The position numbers and the translations under genes were made by a program. Shown here in pieces: positions 53,194 through 62,537 of a stretch of 64,000 nucleotides of DNA. The stretch comes from Gordonia heveisoli (GTDB lineage Bacteria; Actinomycetota; Actinomycetes; Mycobacteriales; Mycobacteriaceae). The stretch covers positions 1 to 64,000 of the forward strand of contig NZ_JASXSH010000007.1 in assembly GCF_030315745.1 (NCBI RefSeq). Reading direction: 5' to 3'. The notes beneath the pieces are model-generated. The model did no database searches, was not told the DNA's origin, and worked only from the letters and a program-made list of their open reading frames with translations. Position 1 is the stretch's first letter, and each line of letters opens with the position of its first letter.

Positions 53194-53399
53194 TCATCCA
53201 CCGACTCAGGTCGCTTGGTGATTGAACAACTGAATAGAAAACAGAGCTGAACATTTGTGAAGCCCTCCCAGCACCAGCGGAGACAGACGAGTCGCCGCCC
53301 ACCTCCGGTTCAGAGGCCGGAGCCCGAAGACCCACGCAGCATGGCGTGGCGACCGGGACGGACAGGGAGCAGACCTCTGAAAAGTGAAGGAAATGCCAC
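53194..53399. other. 206-bp gap between rpmJ and rpsM
   Basis: The gap is wide for this operon and AT-rich near 53220-53260 (ATTGAACAACTGAATAGAAA), so a separate rpsM promoter is possible. I cannot place -35/-10 boxes with confidence. Confidence 0.35.
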
Positions 53400-53768
53400 A
53401 TGGCACGTGTTGCTGGTGTGGATCTCCCCCGCGAGAAGCGGCTGGAGATCGCACTGACCTACATCTACGGAGTTGGGCGTACCACCTCCAAGGAAATCCT
53501 GGCGGGTACCGGTCTGTCCGCAGACCTGCGCGCGAAGGATCTGACCGACGCAGACGTCGCAAAGCTGCGTGAATACATCGAGGCCTCGGTGAAGGTTGAG
53601 GGTGACCTCCGCCGCGAGGTGCAGGCCGATATTCGTCGCAAGATCGAGATCGGCTGCTACCAGGGTCTGCGCCATCGTCGTGGCCTGCCCGTTCGCGGAC
53701 AGCGCACCAAGACCAATGCCCGTACTCGTAAGGGCCCGAAGAAGACCATCGCCGGGAAGAAGAAGTAA
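53400..53768 (+). CDS. rpsM: 30S ribosomal protein S13
   Basis: 122 residues. [20 protein letters not shown] at the start and [20 protein letters not shown] at the end are diagnostic. It contacts tRNA and L5 at the subunit interface. Its TAA overlaps the rpsK ATG by 1 bp. Confidence 0.99.
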   Translation: MARVAGVDLPREKRLEIALTYIYGVGRTTSKEILAGTGLSADLRAKDLTDADVAKLREYIEASVKVEGDLRREVQADIRRKIEIGCYQGLRHRRGLPVRGQRTKTNARTRKGPKKTIAGKKK

Positions 53769-54175
53769 TGCCTCCGAAGTCACGTAGCGCAGGCCCGAAG
53801 AAGGGCGCACGCCGTCGCGATAAGAAGAACGTCCCGCACGGCCACGCACACATCAAGTCGACGTTCAACAACACCATCGTGTCCATCAGCGACCCCAGCG
53901 GAAACATCATCAGCTGGGCGTCCTCGGGCCACGTCGGTTTCAAGGGCTCGCGTAAGAGCACCCCGTTCGCGGCTCAGCTCGCGGCCGAGAACGCTGCACG
54001 CAAGGCCCAGGAGCACGGCGTCAAGAAGGTCGACGTGTTCGTCAAGGGACCGGGTTCGGGTCGTGAGACCGCGATCCGCTCCCTGCAGGCAGCCGGCCTG
54101 GAGGTCGGCACCATCTCCGACGTCACCCCTCAGCCGCACAACGGCTGCCGTCCGCCCAAGCGGCGCCGGGTCTAG
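53768..54175 (+). CDS. rpsK: 30S ribosomal protein S11
   Basis: 135 residues. [20 protein letters not shown] and the end [15 protein letters not shown] are standard. It sits in the platform of the 30S subunit near the mRNA exit. Confidence 0.99.
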   Translation: MPPKSRSAGPKKGARRRDKKNVPHGHAHIKSTFNNTIVSISDPSGNIISWASSGHVGFKGSRKSTPFAAQLAAENAARKAQEHGVKKVDVFVKGPGSGRETAIRSLQAAGLEVGTISDVTPQPHNGCRPPKRRRV

Positions 54176-54198
54176 CGGGAAGGTAAGGAACTAGAACA

Positions 54199-54804
54199 AT
54201 GGCTCGTTATACCGGCCCCGCAACCAAGAAGTCCCGTCGTCTGCGCGTCGATCTCATCGGCGGAGACCAGGCGTTCGAGCGTCGCCCCTACCCGCCCGGC
54301 CAGCACGGCCGTTCGCGGATCAAGGAGAGCGAATACCTGCTGCAGCTGCAGGAGAAGCAGAAGGCTCGCTTCACCTACGGCGTGCTGGAGAAGCAGTTCC
54401 GTCGTTACTACGAAGAGGCGAACCGTCGCAGCGGCAAGACCGGCGACGAGCTGCTGAAGCTGCTCGAGACCCGTCTCGACAACGTCGTGTACCGGTCGGG
54501 CATCGCCCGCACCCGTCGTCAGGCCCGTCAGCTGGTCACCCACGGCCACTTCACCGTCAACGGTGTTCGCGTGGACGTCCCCAGCTACCGCGTCAGCCAG
54601 TACGACATCATCGACGTCCGGCCGAAGTCGCTGCAGACCGTCCCGTTCCAGATCGCCAAGGAGCTCGTCGGCGATCGTCCGGTTCCGGGTTGGCTGCAGG
54701 TGGTTCCGTCGACGCTGCGCATCCTCGTGCACCAGGTGCCCGAGCGTGCCCAGATCGAGGTTCCGCTCACCGAGCAGCTCATCGTCGAGTTCTACTCGAA
54801 GTAG
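54199..54804 (+). CDS. rpsD: 30S ribosomal protein S4
   Basis: 201 residues. ARYTGPATKKSRRLRVDLIG and the S4 RNA-binding domain (RTRRQARQLVTHGHFTVNGV) are visible. It initiates 30S assembly and in many bacteria regulates this operon. Intergenic spacing to rpsK is 23 bp. Confidence 0.99.
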   Translation: MARYTGPATKKSRRLRVDLIGGDQAFERRPYPPGQHGRSRIKESEYLLQLQEKQKARFTYGVLEKQFRRYYEEANRRSGKTGDELLKLLETRLDNVVYRSGIARTRRQARQLVTHGHFTVNGVRVDVPSYRVSQYDIIDVRPKSLQTVPFQIAKELVGDRPVPGWLQVVPSTLRILVHQVPERAQIEVPLTEQLIVEFYSK

Positions 54805-54820
54805 TCCGTATCGCTTGCCC

Positions 54821-54856
54821 GCCGAATCGGCCGGTCCCTGTGCCGGCCGATTCGGC
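54821..54856 (+). terminator. Strong hairpin between rpsD and rpoA
   Basis: GCCGAATCGGCCGG, loop TCCCTGTG, CCGGCCGATTCGGC: a perfect 14-bp stem 17 bp after rpsD. It may attenuate or modulate rpoA relative to the ribosomal genes upstream. Confidence 0.65.
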
Positions 54857-54953
54857 CGGGTGAGGCGATCACTGCAGAAACGCCTGACAGCAACCAGCTG
54901 TTCGGTCACCTTCCACGAAGTCAAATAGCGGGCTTCACAAGGAGAAACACGAA

Positions 54954-56006
54954 ATGCTCATCTCACAGCGACCCACTCTTGCCGAGGAGATCATCGCCGA
55001 GAACCGGTCGAAGTTCGTCATCGAACCGCTCGAACCCGGCTTCGGCTACACCCTGGGCAACTCGCTGCGTCGTACCCTGCTCAGCTCGATCCCGGGCGCT
55101 GCCATCACCAGCATCCGGATCGACGGTGTCCTGCACGAGTTCACCACCGTCCCCGGCGTGAAGGAAGATGTCACCGACATCATCCTGAACCTCAAGGGCC
55201 TCGTGGTCAGCTCCGAAGAGGACGAGCCGGTCACCATGTACGTGCGCAAGCAGGGTCCGGGCACCGTCACCGGCGCCGACATCGTGCCCCCGGCCGGTGT
55301 CACCGTGCACAACCCCGACCTGCACATCGCGACCCTCAACGACAAGGGCAAGCTCGAGATCGAGCTCGTCGTCGAGCGGGGCCGCGGCTACGTGCCGGCC
55401 GTGCAGAACAAGGCGTCGGGTGCCGAGATCGGCCGGATTCCGGTCGACTCGATCTACTCGCCGGTGCTCAAGGTGACCTACAAGGTCGAGGCCACCCGTG
55501 TCGAGCAGCGCACCGACTTCGATCGGCTCGTGCTCGACGTCGAGACCAAGAACTCGATCAGCGCGCGTGACGCACTGGCGTCGGCGGGCAAGACCCTGGT
55601 CGAGCTGTTCGGGCTCGCCCGGGAGCTCAACGTCGAGGCCGAGGGCATCGAGATCGGACCGTCGCCGGCCGAGGCCGACCACATCGCGTCGTTCAGCCTG
55701 CCGATCGAGGATCTGGAGCTGACCGTTCGTTCCTACAACTGCCTCAAGCGCGAGGGTGTGCACACCGTCGGCGAGTTGGTTGCCCGGACCGAGTCGGATC
55801 TGCTCGACATCCGCAACTTCGGCCAGAAGTCGATCGACGAGGTCAAGGTCAAGCTGCACGCGCTCGGACTGTCGCTCAAGGACAGCCCGGCCAGCTTCGA
55901 CCCGTCGCAGGTCGCCGGTTACGACCCGGCCACCGGCACCTGGTCCGAAGAAGCTGCCTTCGACGCCGATTCCGGTGAGGATTTCGCAGAGACCGAACAG
56001 CTGTAA
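54954..56006 (+). CDS. rpoA: DNA-directed RNA polymerase alpha subunit
   Basis: 350 residues. The N-terminal dimerisation domain ([20 protein letters not shown]) and C-terminal domain ([36 protein letters not shown]) are both present. Acidic C-terminus ([14 protein letters not shown]). Start preceded by AAGGAGAAAC. Ribosomal gene neighbours and a hairpin upstream suggest partly separate control. Confidence 0.99.
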   Translation: MLISQRPTLAEEIIAENRSKFVIEPLEPGFGYTLGNSLRRTLLSSIPGAAITSIRIDGVLHEFTTVPGVKEDVTDIILNLKGLVVSSEEDEPVTMYVRKQGPGTVTGADIVPPAGVTVHNPDLHIATLNDKGKLEIELVVERGRGYVPAVQNKASGAEIGRIPVDSIYSPVLKVTYKVEATRVEQRTDFDRLVLDVETKNSISARDALASAGKTLVELFGLARELNVEAEGIEIGPSPAEADHIASFSLPIEDLELTVRSYNCLKREGVHTVGELVARTESDLLDIRNFGQKSIDEVKVKLHALGLSLKDSPASFDPSQVAGYDPATGTWSEEAAFDADSGEDFAETEQL

Positions 56007-56067
56007 GGCTGTCGCCCAACCCTGACTTCCGTATCGAGTGATCGGGAGTTTCTTCTAGGAGAAGACA

Positions 56068-56622
56068 ATGCCCAAGCCCACCAAGGGTGCCCGCCTCGGC
56101 GGGTCGGCCAGCCACCAGAAGGCGATGCTGGCGAACCTCGCCACCTCGCTCTTCGAGCATGGCCGCATCACCACCACCGAAGCCAAGGCGAAGCGGCTGC
56201 GCCCCTACGCCGAGAAGCTGATCACCCACGCCAAGGCCGGCAAGCTGGCCAACCGTCGTGAGGTGCTCAAGGTGATCCGCGACAAGGACGTCGTGCACGA
56301 CCTGTTCGAGGAGATCGGCCCGTCGTTCGCCGATCGCAACGGCGGCTACACCCGCATCATCAAGACGCTGCCGCGCAAGGGTGACAACGCCCCCATGGCA
56401 GTGATCGAGCTGGTGCGCGAGAGCACCGCATCGTCGGAGGCCACCCGCGCCACCCGCGTTGCCGCCTCGCAGAAGGCCGCTGCCGAGGCTCCGGCCGCCG
56501 AGGAGACCGAGGTCGTCGAGGCTGAGGTCACCGACGCCGAGGCCACCGACGCCGAGGCCACCGACGCCGAAGCCACCGAGGCCCCGGCCGCCGAGGCCGA
56601 CGAGAAGAAGTCGGACGACTGA
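56068..56622 (+). CDS. rplQ: 50S ribosomal protein L17 with acidic repeat tail
   Basis: 184 residues. The L17 core (GASQHQ-like [20 protein letters not shown]) ends about residue 125; the remaining ~60 residues are Ala/Glu/Asp-rich with [18 protein letters not shown] and then DEKKSDD. The tail comes partly from three 15-bp repeats. Long acidic L17 tails occur in other Actinobacteria; the tail probably lies outside the ribosome core. Confidence 0.98.
   Translation: MPKPTKGARLGGSASHQKAMLANLATSLFEHGRITTTEAKAKRLRPYAEKLITHAKAGKLANRREVLKVIRDKDVVHDLFEEIGPSFADRNGGYTRIIKTLPRKGDNAPMAVIELVRESTASSEATRATRVAASQKAAAEAPAAEETEVVEAEVTDAEATDAEATDAEATEAPAAEADEKKSDD
56527..56571 (+). repeat. Three 15-bp tandem repeats in the rplQ tail
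   Basis: GTCACCGACGCCGAG, GCCACCGACGCCGAG and GCCACCGACGCCGAA run end to end, coding for TDAEA repeats. Confidence 0.92.
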
Positions 56623-56633
56623 TTCCCGGATTC

Positions 56634-57515
56634 ATGACCGAACCCGCCGACACCGATGACGGTGTCGGCGGGTTCTGTCGTCTGCGCTTCGACATCGGCT
56701 ACGACGGCACCGACTTCGCGGGGTGGGCCCGCCAGGTCGGGCAGCGGACGGTGTGCGAAGAACTGGAGACCAGGCTGTCGACGGTCCTTCGGGTGCCGGT
56801 GCGGTTGACGGTCGCCGGCCGCACCGACTCCGGTGTACACGCGACCGGGCAGGTCGCGCACGCGGTCGTCCCGAGAATGGCACTGGCGACCCGGTCGATC
56901 GGCGGCGATCCGTCCACGCTGGTCGGCCGGCTGTCGAAGATGTGCCCCGACGATGTTCGGGTGAAGTCCGTCGAGATCGTCCCGGACGACTTCGACGCGC
57001 GGTTCTCGGCGCTGCGCCGTCACTATCGCTACCGGCTGACCGATGCCCGGTTCGGTGCCGAACCGACGCAGGCGCGCACCACGGCCGACTGGCGTCGACC
57101 GCTGGACGTCGACGCCATGAACGCGGCGTCGGCGGTGCTGATCGGCCTGCACGACTTCGCCGCCTTCTGCCGTCGACGTGAGGGTGCGACGACGATTCGC
57201 GACCTCCAGCGCTTCTCCTGGACCCGCGACCCCGACGACGGTGTGCTCGTCGGTCAGGTCACCGCCGACGCCTTCTGCTGGTCGATGGTGCGTTCACTCG
57301 TCGGTGCGGTGGCAACCGTCGGCGACGGCCGACGCGACGTCGAGTGGTGTGCGGCGCTGCTGGGTGAATCGGAACGAAGCGCGAAGGTGCCGGTCGCACA
57401 GGCACGCGGCCTGTCGCTGGTCGGCGTCGACTACCCGCCCTACTCCGAACTGTCCGCGCGTAACGAGATCACCAGGGACGTGCGGGAATCCACCGGCGGG
57501 TGCTGCGGCGGTTGA
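56634..57515 (+). CDS. truA: tRNA pseudouridine(38-40) synthase
   Basis: 293 residues. The catalytic Asp is in [31 protein letters not shown] and [14 protein letters not shown] are family blocks. It modifies the anticodon arm of tRNA. It starts 11 bp after rplQ; rpoA-rplQ-truA order is standard in mycobacteria and relatives. The C-terminal [12 protein letters not shown] is Cys-rich and not conserved. Confidence 0.97.
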   Translation: MTEPADTDDGVGGFCRLRFDIGYDGTDFAGWARQVGQRTVCEELETRLSTVLRVPVRLTVAGRTDSGVHATGQVAHAVVPRMALATRSIGGDPSTLVGRLSKMCPDDVRVKSVEIVPDDFDARFSALRRHYRYRLTDARFGAEPTQARTTADWRRPLDVDAMNAASAVLIGLHDFAAFCRRREGATTIRDLQRFSWTRDPDDGVLVGQVTADAFCWSMVRSLVGAVATVGDGRRDVEWCAALLGESERSAKVPVAQARGLSLVGVDYPPYSELSARNEITRDVRESTGGCCGG

Positions 57516-57524
57516 CCTCGTCGA

Positions 57525-57551
57525 GGTGGCCGCATCATTGCTGCGGCCACC
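57525..57551. terminator. Terminator hairpin between truA and the convergent hydrolase gene
   Basis: GGTGGCCGCA, loop TCATTGC, TGCGGCCACC: a perfect 10-bp stem in a 39-bp gap, placed to end transcripts from both sides. Confidence 0.75.
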
Positions 57552-57554
57552 GGG

Positions 57555-58625
57555 TCAGGTGGCGCTGCGCTCGTCTTCGAAGGCTTCCAACACGGCCTCC
57601 ACGGTCTGGTCGTCGCCGACGAACTTGTCCAGATGCGGACCTTCGGACATCATCTGCCGCCAGTTCACCGGGTCGAAGACGATCGGCTCGTGCCTGCTCA
57701 AGAAGTCGATGACGACCCGACAGAATCGCTCGGGGTCGTCGTGGAAGGGGAAATGGCCGGAAGCGGGGAAGGTCACCAGCTCGGAGTGGGGGATCGCGGC
57801 ATGGGCGATCTCGGCGTGACCGTGCGGGATGACATTGTCCTCGTCACCCCACACCAAGAGCACGGGTAGCCGTTCGGTCAGATAGCAGCGGTCGAGCATG
57901 GTCACCGACTGTCCACGCCAGTCGACCACTGCGCGCAGGGTGCGCAGGAACGCGGCGTGCGCGTGCGGATCGGCGAGATCGGCGATCACGCGCACGAGGT
58001 CGTCGTGATCCCTCAGATAGTGCTTTGGGGTCCAGGCCGCGGGAAGTCCCGGTGGGTTCGGTGACCCGGCGATCGCCTTGGCGGCGAGTTTGAGGCCAGG
58101 GACGACGCCGGGCAGCCGTAGCAACGACAACGCCTGACTGACCGCTGGTAGCGACATCAGACGCAGCGCGGGATTGACGTCGCGGGTCACACCACCGGAC
58201 GCGACCAGCACCAGCCGGTCGACGAAACGCGGGAACTGATAGCAGAACTGCATGGCCACGCCGCCGCCCAGCGAATGCCCGACGACGGTCACCTTGGCGT
58301 GGCCAAGAACGACCAGCAGATCACGCATCCCGTTGGCGAAGGCGGCGACCGAGTAGTCCGCACGCGGCTTGTCCGAGCGACCGTGTCCGAGCAGGTCGGG
58401 CGCGATGACCGTGTAGTGCTGGGCGAGGAGGGGGATGACCTCGTTCCAGGTCGATGAGTTGTCGCCGATGCCGTGGATGAGCAGCAGAGCAGGACCACTT
58501 CCGGCGATCCGGTATGCACGCCGGTACCCGTGGATGGTGTGGTATTCGATGCGCATCTCGGTGTCGGTGTTGACCGGTCGCAGCATCGGGGCCGTGGGTG
58601 TCGTCGACACTCGTCTGGTCGGCAC
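57555..58625 (-). CDS. Alpha/beta-hydrolase
   Basis: 356 residues from a GTG (GAGGAG 7 bp upstream). LLIHGIGDNSSTWNEVIPLL (oxyanion region), GHSLGGGVAMQFCYQFPRFV (nucleophile Ser in GHSLGG), LLVWGDEDNVIP (acid) and PASGHFPFHDDPERF (His). Substrate unknown. The C-terminal ~45 residues (HEPIVFDPVNWRQMMSEG and on) extend beyond the usual fold. A 236-bp gap upstream separates it from the divergent dedA-like gene. Confidence 0.9.
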   Translation of the reverse strand: MPTRRVSTTPTAPMLRPVNTDTEMRIEYHTIHGYRRAYRIAGSGPALLLIHGIGDNSSTWNEVIPLLAQHYTVIAPDLLGHGRSDKPRADYSVAAFANGMRDLLVVLGHAKVTVVGHSLGGGVAMQFCYQFPRFVDRLVLVASGGVTRDVNPALRLMSLPAVSQALSLLRLPGVVPGLKLAAKAIAGSPNPPGLPAAWTPKHYLRDHDDLVRVIADLADPHAHAAFLRTLRAVVDWRGQSVTMLDRCYLTERLPVLLVWGDEDNVIPHGHAEIAHAAIPHSELVTFPASGHFPFHDDPERFCRVVIDFLSRHEPIVFDPVNWRQMMSEGPHLDKFVGDDQTVEAVLEAFEDERSAT

Positions 58626-58847
58626 GGAAGTCTCCTCGAATCGTCACGGCGTCGTGTACGCGGGCGGATCGTCGCGGTCGGGCGCCGCTCTCCTCTGCGA
58701 GTAAACCCGACCTTGGGACGATTTGCGCGCTGTGTTGCAACAAGTTAACGCGACCGCCCGGCGAGCCTGCGATGTCGATTGCGTGAATTCCTCCCGACCT
58801 GCTCCGATGTCCCAGGGCACGGCGGAATCGGTCGGATGATGCGCGGC

Positions 58848-58853
58848 TAGTCT
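58848..58853 (+). promoter_or_regulatory. Candidate -10 box for a leaderless DedA transcript
   Basis: TAGTCT lies 8 bp before the ATG at 58862, so the transcript may begin at the start codon. No clear ribosome site precedes the gene. Inference. Confidence 0.35.
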
Positions 58854-58861
58854 GGACGACG

Positions 58862-59476
58862 ATGAACCCGTTCGACGTCGACTCGTTTCTGGCCACCGGT
58901 GGACTCATCGGACTCTGCGTCCTGATCTTCGTCGAGACGGGGCTGCTGATCGGTTTCGTGTTCCCGGGGGACTCGGTGCTGTTCACCGCGGGGGTGTTCG
59001 CGGCCCAGCCCGACCCGTTCGCGCCGGTGTGGCTGCTGTGCGTCACGATTCCGGTCGCGGCGATCATCGGCGACCAATGCGGCTATTTCATCGGCCGCAG
59101 GCTCGGGCGGGGTGTGCTCGACGGAAAGCTGATGACGTCGATCGGCCCCGCATATCTGGACCGCACACACGCCTACTTCGACCGGTTCGGCCCGCTCACG
59201 GTGTTCTTCGGTCGCTTCATCGGGATCGTGCGAACCCTGACGCCGATCGTCGCCGGGTTCAGCGGCATGCCCTACCGGGTATTCACCCTCTTCAGCGTGC
59301 TGGGCAGCTTCGCGTGGGTGTGCGGGATCGTGCTCCTCGGCTACTTCCTCGGCAATGTGCCACTGATCCGCGACAACATCGAGATCTTCATCATCGGATC
59401 GGTGCTGACGATCGTGGTGCCGACCTTCATCCACCTGGCGCGCCGCTGGCGGTCACGCCGGGCGGTTCAGCCGTAG
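58862..59476 (+). CDS. DedA-family membrane protein
   Basis: 204 residues. FVFPGDSVLFTAGVFA, GDQCGYFIGRRLGRG and FFGRFIGIVRTLTPIVAGFS are DedA (SNARE-associated PF09335) motifs: membrane-embedded Glu in FVETGLLIG and conserved Arg residues. Members help recycle the lipid carriers undecaprenyl phosphate or phosphatidylethanolamine. The last 10 bp overlap the convergent ATPase gene. Confidence 0.93.
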   Translation: MNPFDVDSFLATGGLIGLCVLIFVETGLLIGFVFPGDSVLFTAGVFAAQPDPFAPVWLLCVTIPVAAIIGDQCGYFIGRRLGRGVLDGKLMTSIGPAYLDRTHAYFDRFGPLTVFFGRFIGIVRTLTPIVAGFSGMPYRVFTLFSVLGSFAWVCGIVLLGYFLGNVPLIRDNIEIFIIGSVLTIVVPTFIHLARRWRSRRAVQP

Positions 59477-61005
59477 AACGGATCCTGGCGCATCGGCGGA
59501 CCGGTGAAGTCGTCGGCGATGGTCGCGGCGAGTTCGACGAGTGCCCGTTTGGCGCCCTTGCTGACGAGGTCGAGGTCGACTTCGGCGCCCTCGGCGAGGT
59601 GATCGTCGAACGGAACGGCGTGGACCGCCCGGCATCGCGTGAGGAAGTGCTGGCCGAGCTGATCGGTGTCGATGGTCGACGAACCGGGACGTGAACTGCT
59701 GAGGACGACGACGGCGCGTGACACCAGGTGTCCGTAGCCGTGCGCCTCCAGCCAGTCCAGGGTCGCGCCTGCGCTGCGGGCTCCGTCGAGGGCGGGGGAA
59801 CTGACGAGGATGATCGCGTTCGCAAGGTCCAGCACACCGCGCATCGCCGAGTGGCTCAGACCGGTACCGCAGTCGGTCAGGATGATGTTGTAGAACCGCT
59901 GCAGGATGGTCACGACACCGCGGTACTCCTCCTCGCTGAACGCCTCGGCCATCGCCGGATCACGTTCGGAAGCAAGGACTTCCAATCGGCTCGGGGCCTG
60001 CGAGGTGTGTGCGCGGACATCGGAGTAGCGGTAGACGTTCTGATCGGCGAGTAGATCCCGGACCGTCGACGCGGTCTGCTGCGGTACGCGCTGGGCGAGG
60101 GTACCGAGGTCGGGGTTGGCGTCGACCGCGATCACCCGGTCACCGCGCAGGGAGGCGAAGGTCGAGCCCAGCCCGACGGTGGTGGTGGTCTTGCCGACCC
60201 CACCTTTCAGTGACAGCACTGCAATCCGGTAGTCGCCGCGAACCGGTCGATTCACCCGTTCGAGGAGCCGCTGGTACTCGATGTCGCCCGAGGACTCACC
60301 AGGGTTGATCGCACCCGCAGACAGCGTGTGGACGGCGCGTCGCCAGCCGCGGCTGGGTGCCCGGCGGGCCTTGCGTAGCAGCGCGACCTCGTCGAGACCG
60401 GGACCCTGCTGGGCGCCGGGTCCCGGGTAGCCGGGGGCGAACTGGGGGCCGCCAGGCGGGGGCACGCCCGGTCCGCCGACGAACGCAGGATCGGGCTGAC
60501 CGCCCGGCCCCGGCTGGCCATAGGGCTGGGGTGCGCCGAACTGTTGGGGCTGGGCGAACTGCTGGGGTGCGCCGAACTGTGGTGGGCTGCCGAACTGTTG
60601 GGGCTCGCCCTGCGGTGCGCCGAACTGCTGGGGTGCGCCGAGGTGAGGTGGTGCTCCGACCGGTTGGGCGGCACCGAAGTGTTCATGCGGCCCGGACTGC
60701 TGCGGTGCGCCGGCCGCTTCCGGCGCGGGGGCATCGGCTCCCGGGGTTCCGAATCCGGGGGTGTCGGAGTATCCGAACGGGGCCGCGGGCTGTTCGATCG
60801 GTCCCGACCGGGTGCCTGGGGCAGACGGACCGTTCGGGGCAGGCGCCGCCGGTGCGTCCGGCGTCGGTCCGCTCGGATTCACGATCGAGGTCTCACCACC
60901 CTCCATCGAGGCGAACTGAAGCCACGGCGGCGGGGTGGGCTGCTCGATCGGTCCCGGACCGGTGTTTGTCGTCGTGCTTTCGGCAGCCGAATGGTCTTGA
61001 CTCAT
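59467..61005 (-). CDS. MinD-like ATPase of an ESX locus (EspI-like)
   Basis: 512 residues from the ATG at 61005. The N-terminal ~230 are Pro/Gln/Gly-rich, with repeats of QFGAPQ type, and probably disordered. The C-terminal ATPase has the deviant Walker A KGGVGKTT (residues 267-274), DANPDLGTLAQRVP (second loop) and LTDCGTGLSHSAMRGVLDLA. This architecture matches EspI/Rv3876-type proteins of type VII secretion loci. It is divergent from a small cluster of ESX-linked genes, so a role in ESX assembly or regulation is inferred. Confidence 0.88.
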   Translation of the reverse strand: MSQDHSAAESTTTNTGPGPIEQPTPPPWLQFASMEGGETSIVNPSGPTPDAPAAPAPNGPSAPGTRSGPIEQPAAPFGYSDTPGFGTPGADAPAPEAAGAPQQSGPHEHFGAAQPVGAPPHLGAPQQFGAPQGEPQQFGSPPQFGAPQQFAQPQQFGAPQPYGQPGPGGQPDPAFVGGPGVPPPGGPQFAPGYPGPGAQQGPGLDEVALLRKARRAPSRGWRRAVHTLSAGAINPGESSGDIEYQRLLERVNRPVRGDYRIAVLSLKGGVGKTTTTVGLGSTFASLRGDRVIAVDANPDLGTLAQRVPQQTASTVRDLLADQNVYRYSDVRAHTSQAPSRLEVLASERDPAMAEAFSEEEYRGVVTILQRFYNIILTDCGTGLSHSAMRGVLDLANAIILVSSPALDGARSAGATLDWLEAHGYGHLVSRAVVVLSSSRPGSSTIDTDQLGQHFLTRCRAVHAVPFDDHLAEGAEVDLDLVSKGAKRALVELAATIADDFTGPPMRQDPFYG

Positions 61006-61370
61006 CGCGGGAAATCCCCCTGTGGATCGTCGCTGCTGCCGGTGTGACGGTGGCCGCGGACGGTGTCCGAAGACGGAATCCGCGACGTAGGCCGACAGCC
61101 TCGCAGGGAGTCTACCGAAGCCGACGCGTCGTGTCGGTCGAGTGGCTGCCGGTCGGGTCCCGAGGCGGCCGCACGTGTCGCCGGTGAGCAGTGTTCGCAA
61201 GTGTGTGGTGGGGGTCACGATCCTGTGGCAAGATCTGGCTCCATCTCGCCGATTGCCGACAGTGGCCGGGTGCGGGTCATCGGGGGGTCTGCGGGGCGAT
61301 CTCATGCGTCGCGAAAAGTCGATGGATCCGAACTGGGCCGGGCTGCGTCATATGAGTGGAGGGGGCACAT
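61006..61370. promoter_or_regulatory. 365-bp divergent promoter region of the ESX-linked genes
   Basis: This region lies between the leftward ATPase and the rightward YbaB-like gene. Candidate boxes are weak (CAAGAT near 61230). I found no strong repeat or regulator site. Confidence 0.4.
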
Positions 61371-61754
61371 ATGACCAACACAGCACAGGACGCCGACACC
61401 GGTGCCGAACCCGATCATGGGCCGTGGCAGGCAGTGCACCGGCCGGCGCATGCTCGGTCCCGGTCCGGTGGTGTGTCGGTGACGACGACGGCACAGGGGT
61501 TGCCGCTGGCAGTGCGGATCGAGACGTCCGAACTTCGTAAGGACCCGGCGGTGCTGGCCACCGAAGTTCTCCGGCTGTGCCGGCGAGCGGCGATGTCGGC
61601 GGGGGTGGCGTTGCGCGCCGATCTACTGGCGGCCGGCGTCGATCGCGATCTCGTCGACACCATGGCGCTGCCTCGAGCCGACGATCTGGCACGCACCGAA
61701 TACGCCGACGATGCCGCGGCCGACGCGCCGGCGTCGTGGCTGCGCCGAGGCTGA
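61371..61754 (+). CDS. YbaB/EspL-like protein 1
   Basis: 127 residues from the ATG at 61371 (GGAGGGGG upstream). SVTTTAQGLPLAVRIETSEL followed by a helix (AVLATEVLRLCRRAAMSAGV) fits the YbaB/EbfC fold seen in EspL-like ESX proteins. The N-terminal ~35 residues are flexible. First gene of the rightward ESX-linked run. Low similarity; family assignment is by pattern. Confidence 0.6.
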   Translation: MTNTAQDADTGAEPDHGPWQAVHRPAHARSRSGGVSVTTTAQGLPLAVRIETSELRKDPAVLATEVLRLCRRAAMSAGVALRADLLAAGVDRDLVDTMALPRADDLARTEYADDAAADAPASWLRRG

Positions 61755-61809
61755 CGCGCCTCGCTAGATCGGCAGTCGAGAAGATTCCGAACCGATGACA
61801 GGGGAGCGA

Positions 61810-62202
61810 ATGAGCTGGGCGATGGACGAACTCGAAGAGCGCGCACAGGCGCAGCTGGACCGAATCCACGAGTACAACGAAGCGCTGCAAGGTATCTCGG
61901 TGCGGACGAGTTCGCCGGACGGCCTCGTCACCGCCGAAGTGGATGCCGCTGGGGCGCTCGTCGGGTTGTGGCTGGCGCCGGGCGCCAACGATCTCGGCAC
62001 ACGGCAACTCGGCGAGCACATCGTGAACACCGCCGCGCTGGCCGCGCAGCGTGCCTTCGCGCAGGTCGCGGTGGCTACCGAGAACTTCACCGAGACCTTC
62101 GGTGAGTTGCTGGCCACGCGCTCACCCGCCATCCCCGGCCAACTGCTTTCCGGCCGGGAACATCCACACAGCGACGACCGAGATGGGGAGGATCTTCGAT
62201 GA
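61810..62202 (+). CDS. YbaB/EspL-like protein 2
   Basis: 130 residues from the ATG at 61810 (AGGGGAG upstream); an ATG at 61795 is in frame. An N-terminal coiled helix (MDELEERAQAQLDRIHEYNE) leads to VRTSSPDGLVTAEVDAAGAL, the YbaB-like strand pattern, and a second helix (LGEHIVNTAALAAQRAFAQV). It overlaps the next gene by 4 bp (ATGA). YbaB-like proteins next to EspC-like genes are common in ESX loci, where they are thought to be chaperones or assembly factors. Confidence 0.65.
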   Translation: MSWAMDELEERAQAQLDRIHEYNEALQGISVRTSSPDGLVTAEVDAAGALVGLWLAPGANDLGTRQLGEHIVNTAALAAQRAFAQVAVATENFTETFGELLATRSPAIPGQLLSGREHPHSDDRDGEDLR

Positions 62203-62537
62203 GCGAGACGATGCCGGGTGGGATCGGTGGGGACAGGGTCTCCGCCAGTCCCGAGGTCCTCGAATCCTTTGCGGCGACCCATGCGTCGATCGCCACCGCG
62301 ATCGGTGCTGCCGGGACGATCAACGCCGCGGCGAACACCGCGGTGATGGTCCCGGTCTTCGGGCTGATCGGGCAGGAGTTCCTGGCGTCCTTCATCGCCG
62401 CCCAGGGCAATCATCTGGCTTCGGTCGCGGAGCTGACCATGGTCCACGCGGCCACCGCCGCCTCGACACTCGGCGCGCTCGCCGACTTCCAGGTGACCGA
62501 TGCGGGCAGTGCGGCCGTCATCGGCTCGGTCCTGTGA
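62199..62537 (+). CDS. EspC-like (DUF2580) ESX-associated protein
   Basis: 112 residues. ASPEVLESFAATHASIATAI matches the N-terminal helix of the EspC/DUF2580 family, small secreted or secretion-associated proteins of type VII systems; a second helix follows after FGLIGQEFLASFIAAQGNHL. The Tyr-x-x-x-Asp/Glu export signal is not obvious, and the usual WxG is not present either. It overlaps both neighbours (ATGA, GTGA), suggesting one coupled translation unit. Confidence 0.75.
   Translation: MSETMPGGIGGDRVSASPEVLESFAATHASIATAIGAAGTINAAANTAVMVPVFGLIGQEFLASFIAAQGNHLASVAELTMVHAATAASTLGALADFQVTDAGSAAVIGSVL

Noticed and set aside
53206..53961. Minus-strand frames opposite rpsM/rpsK
   Set aside because: They overlap highly conserved ribosomal genes and have no recognisable content.
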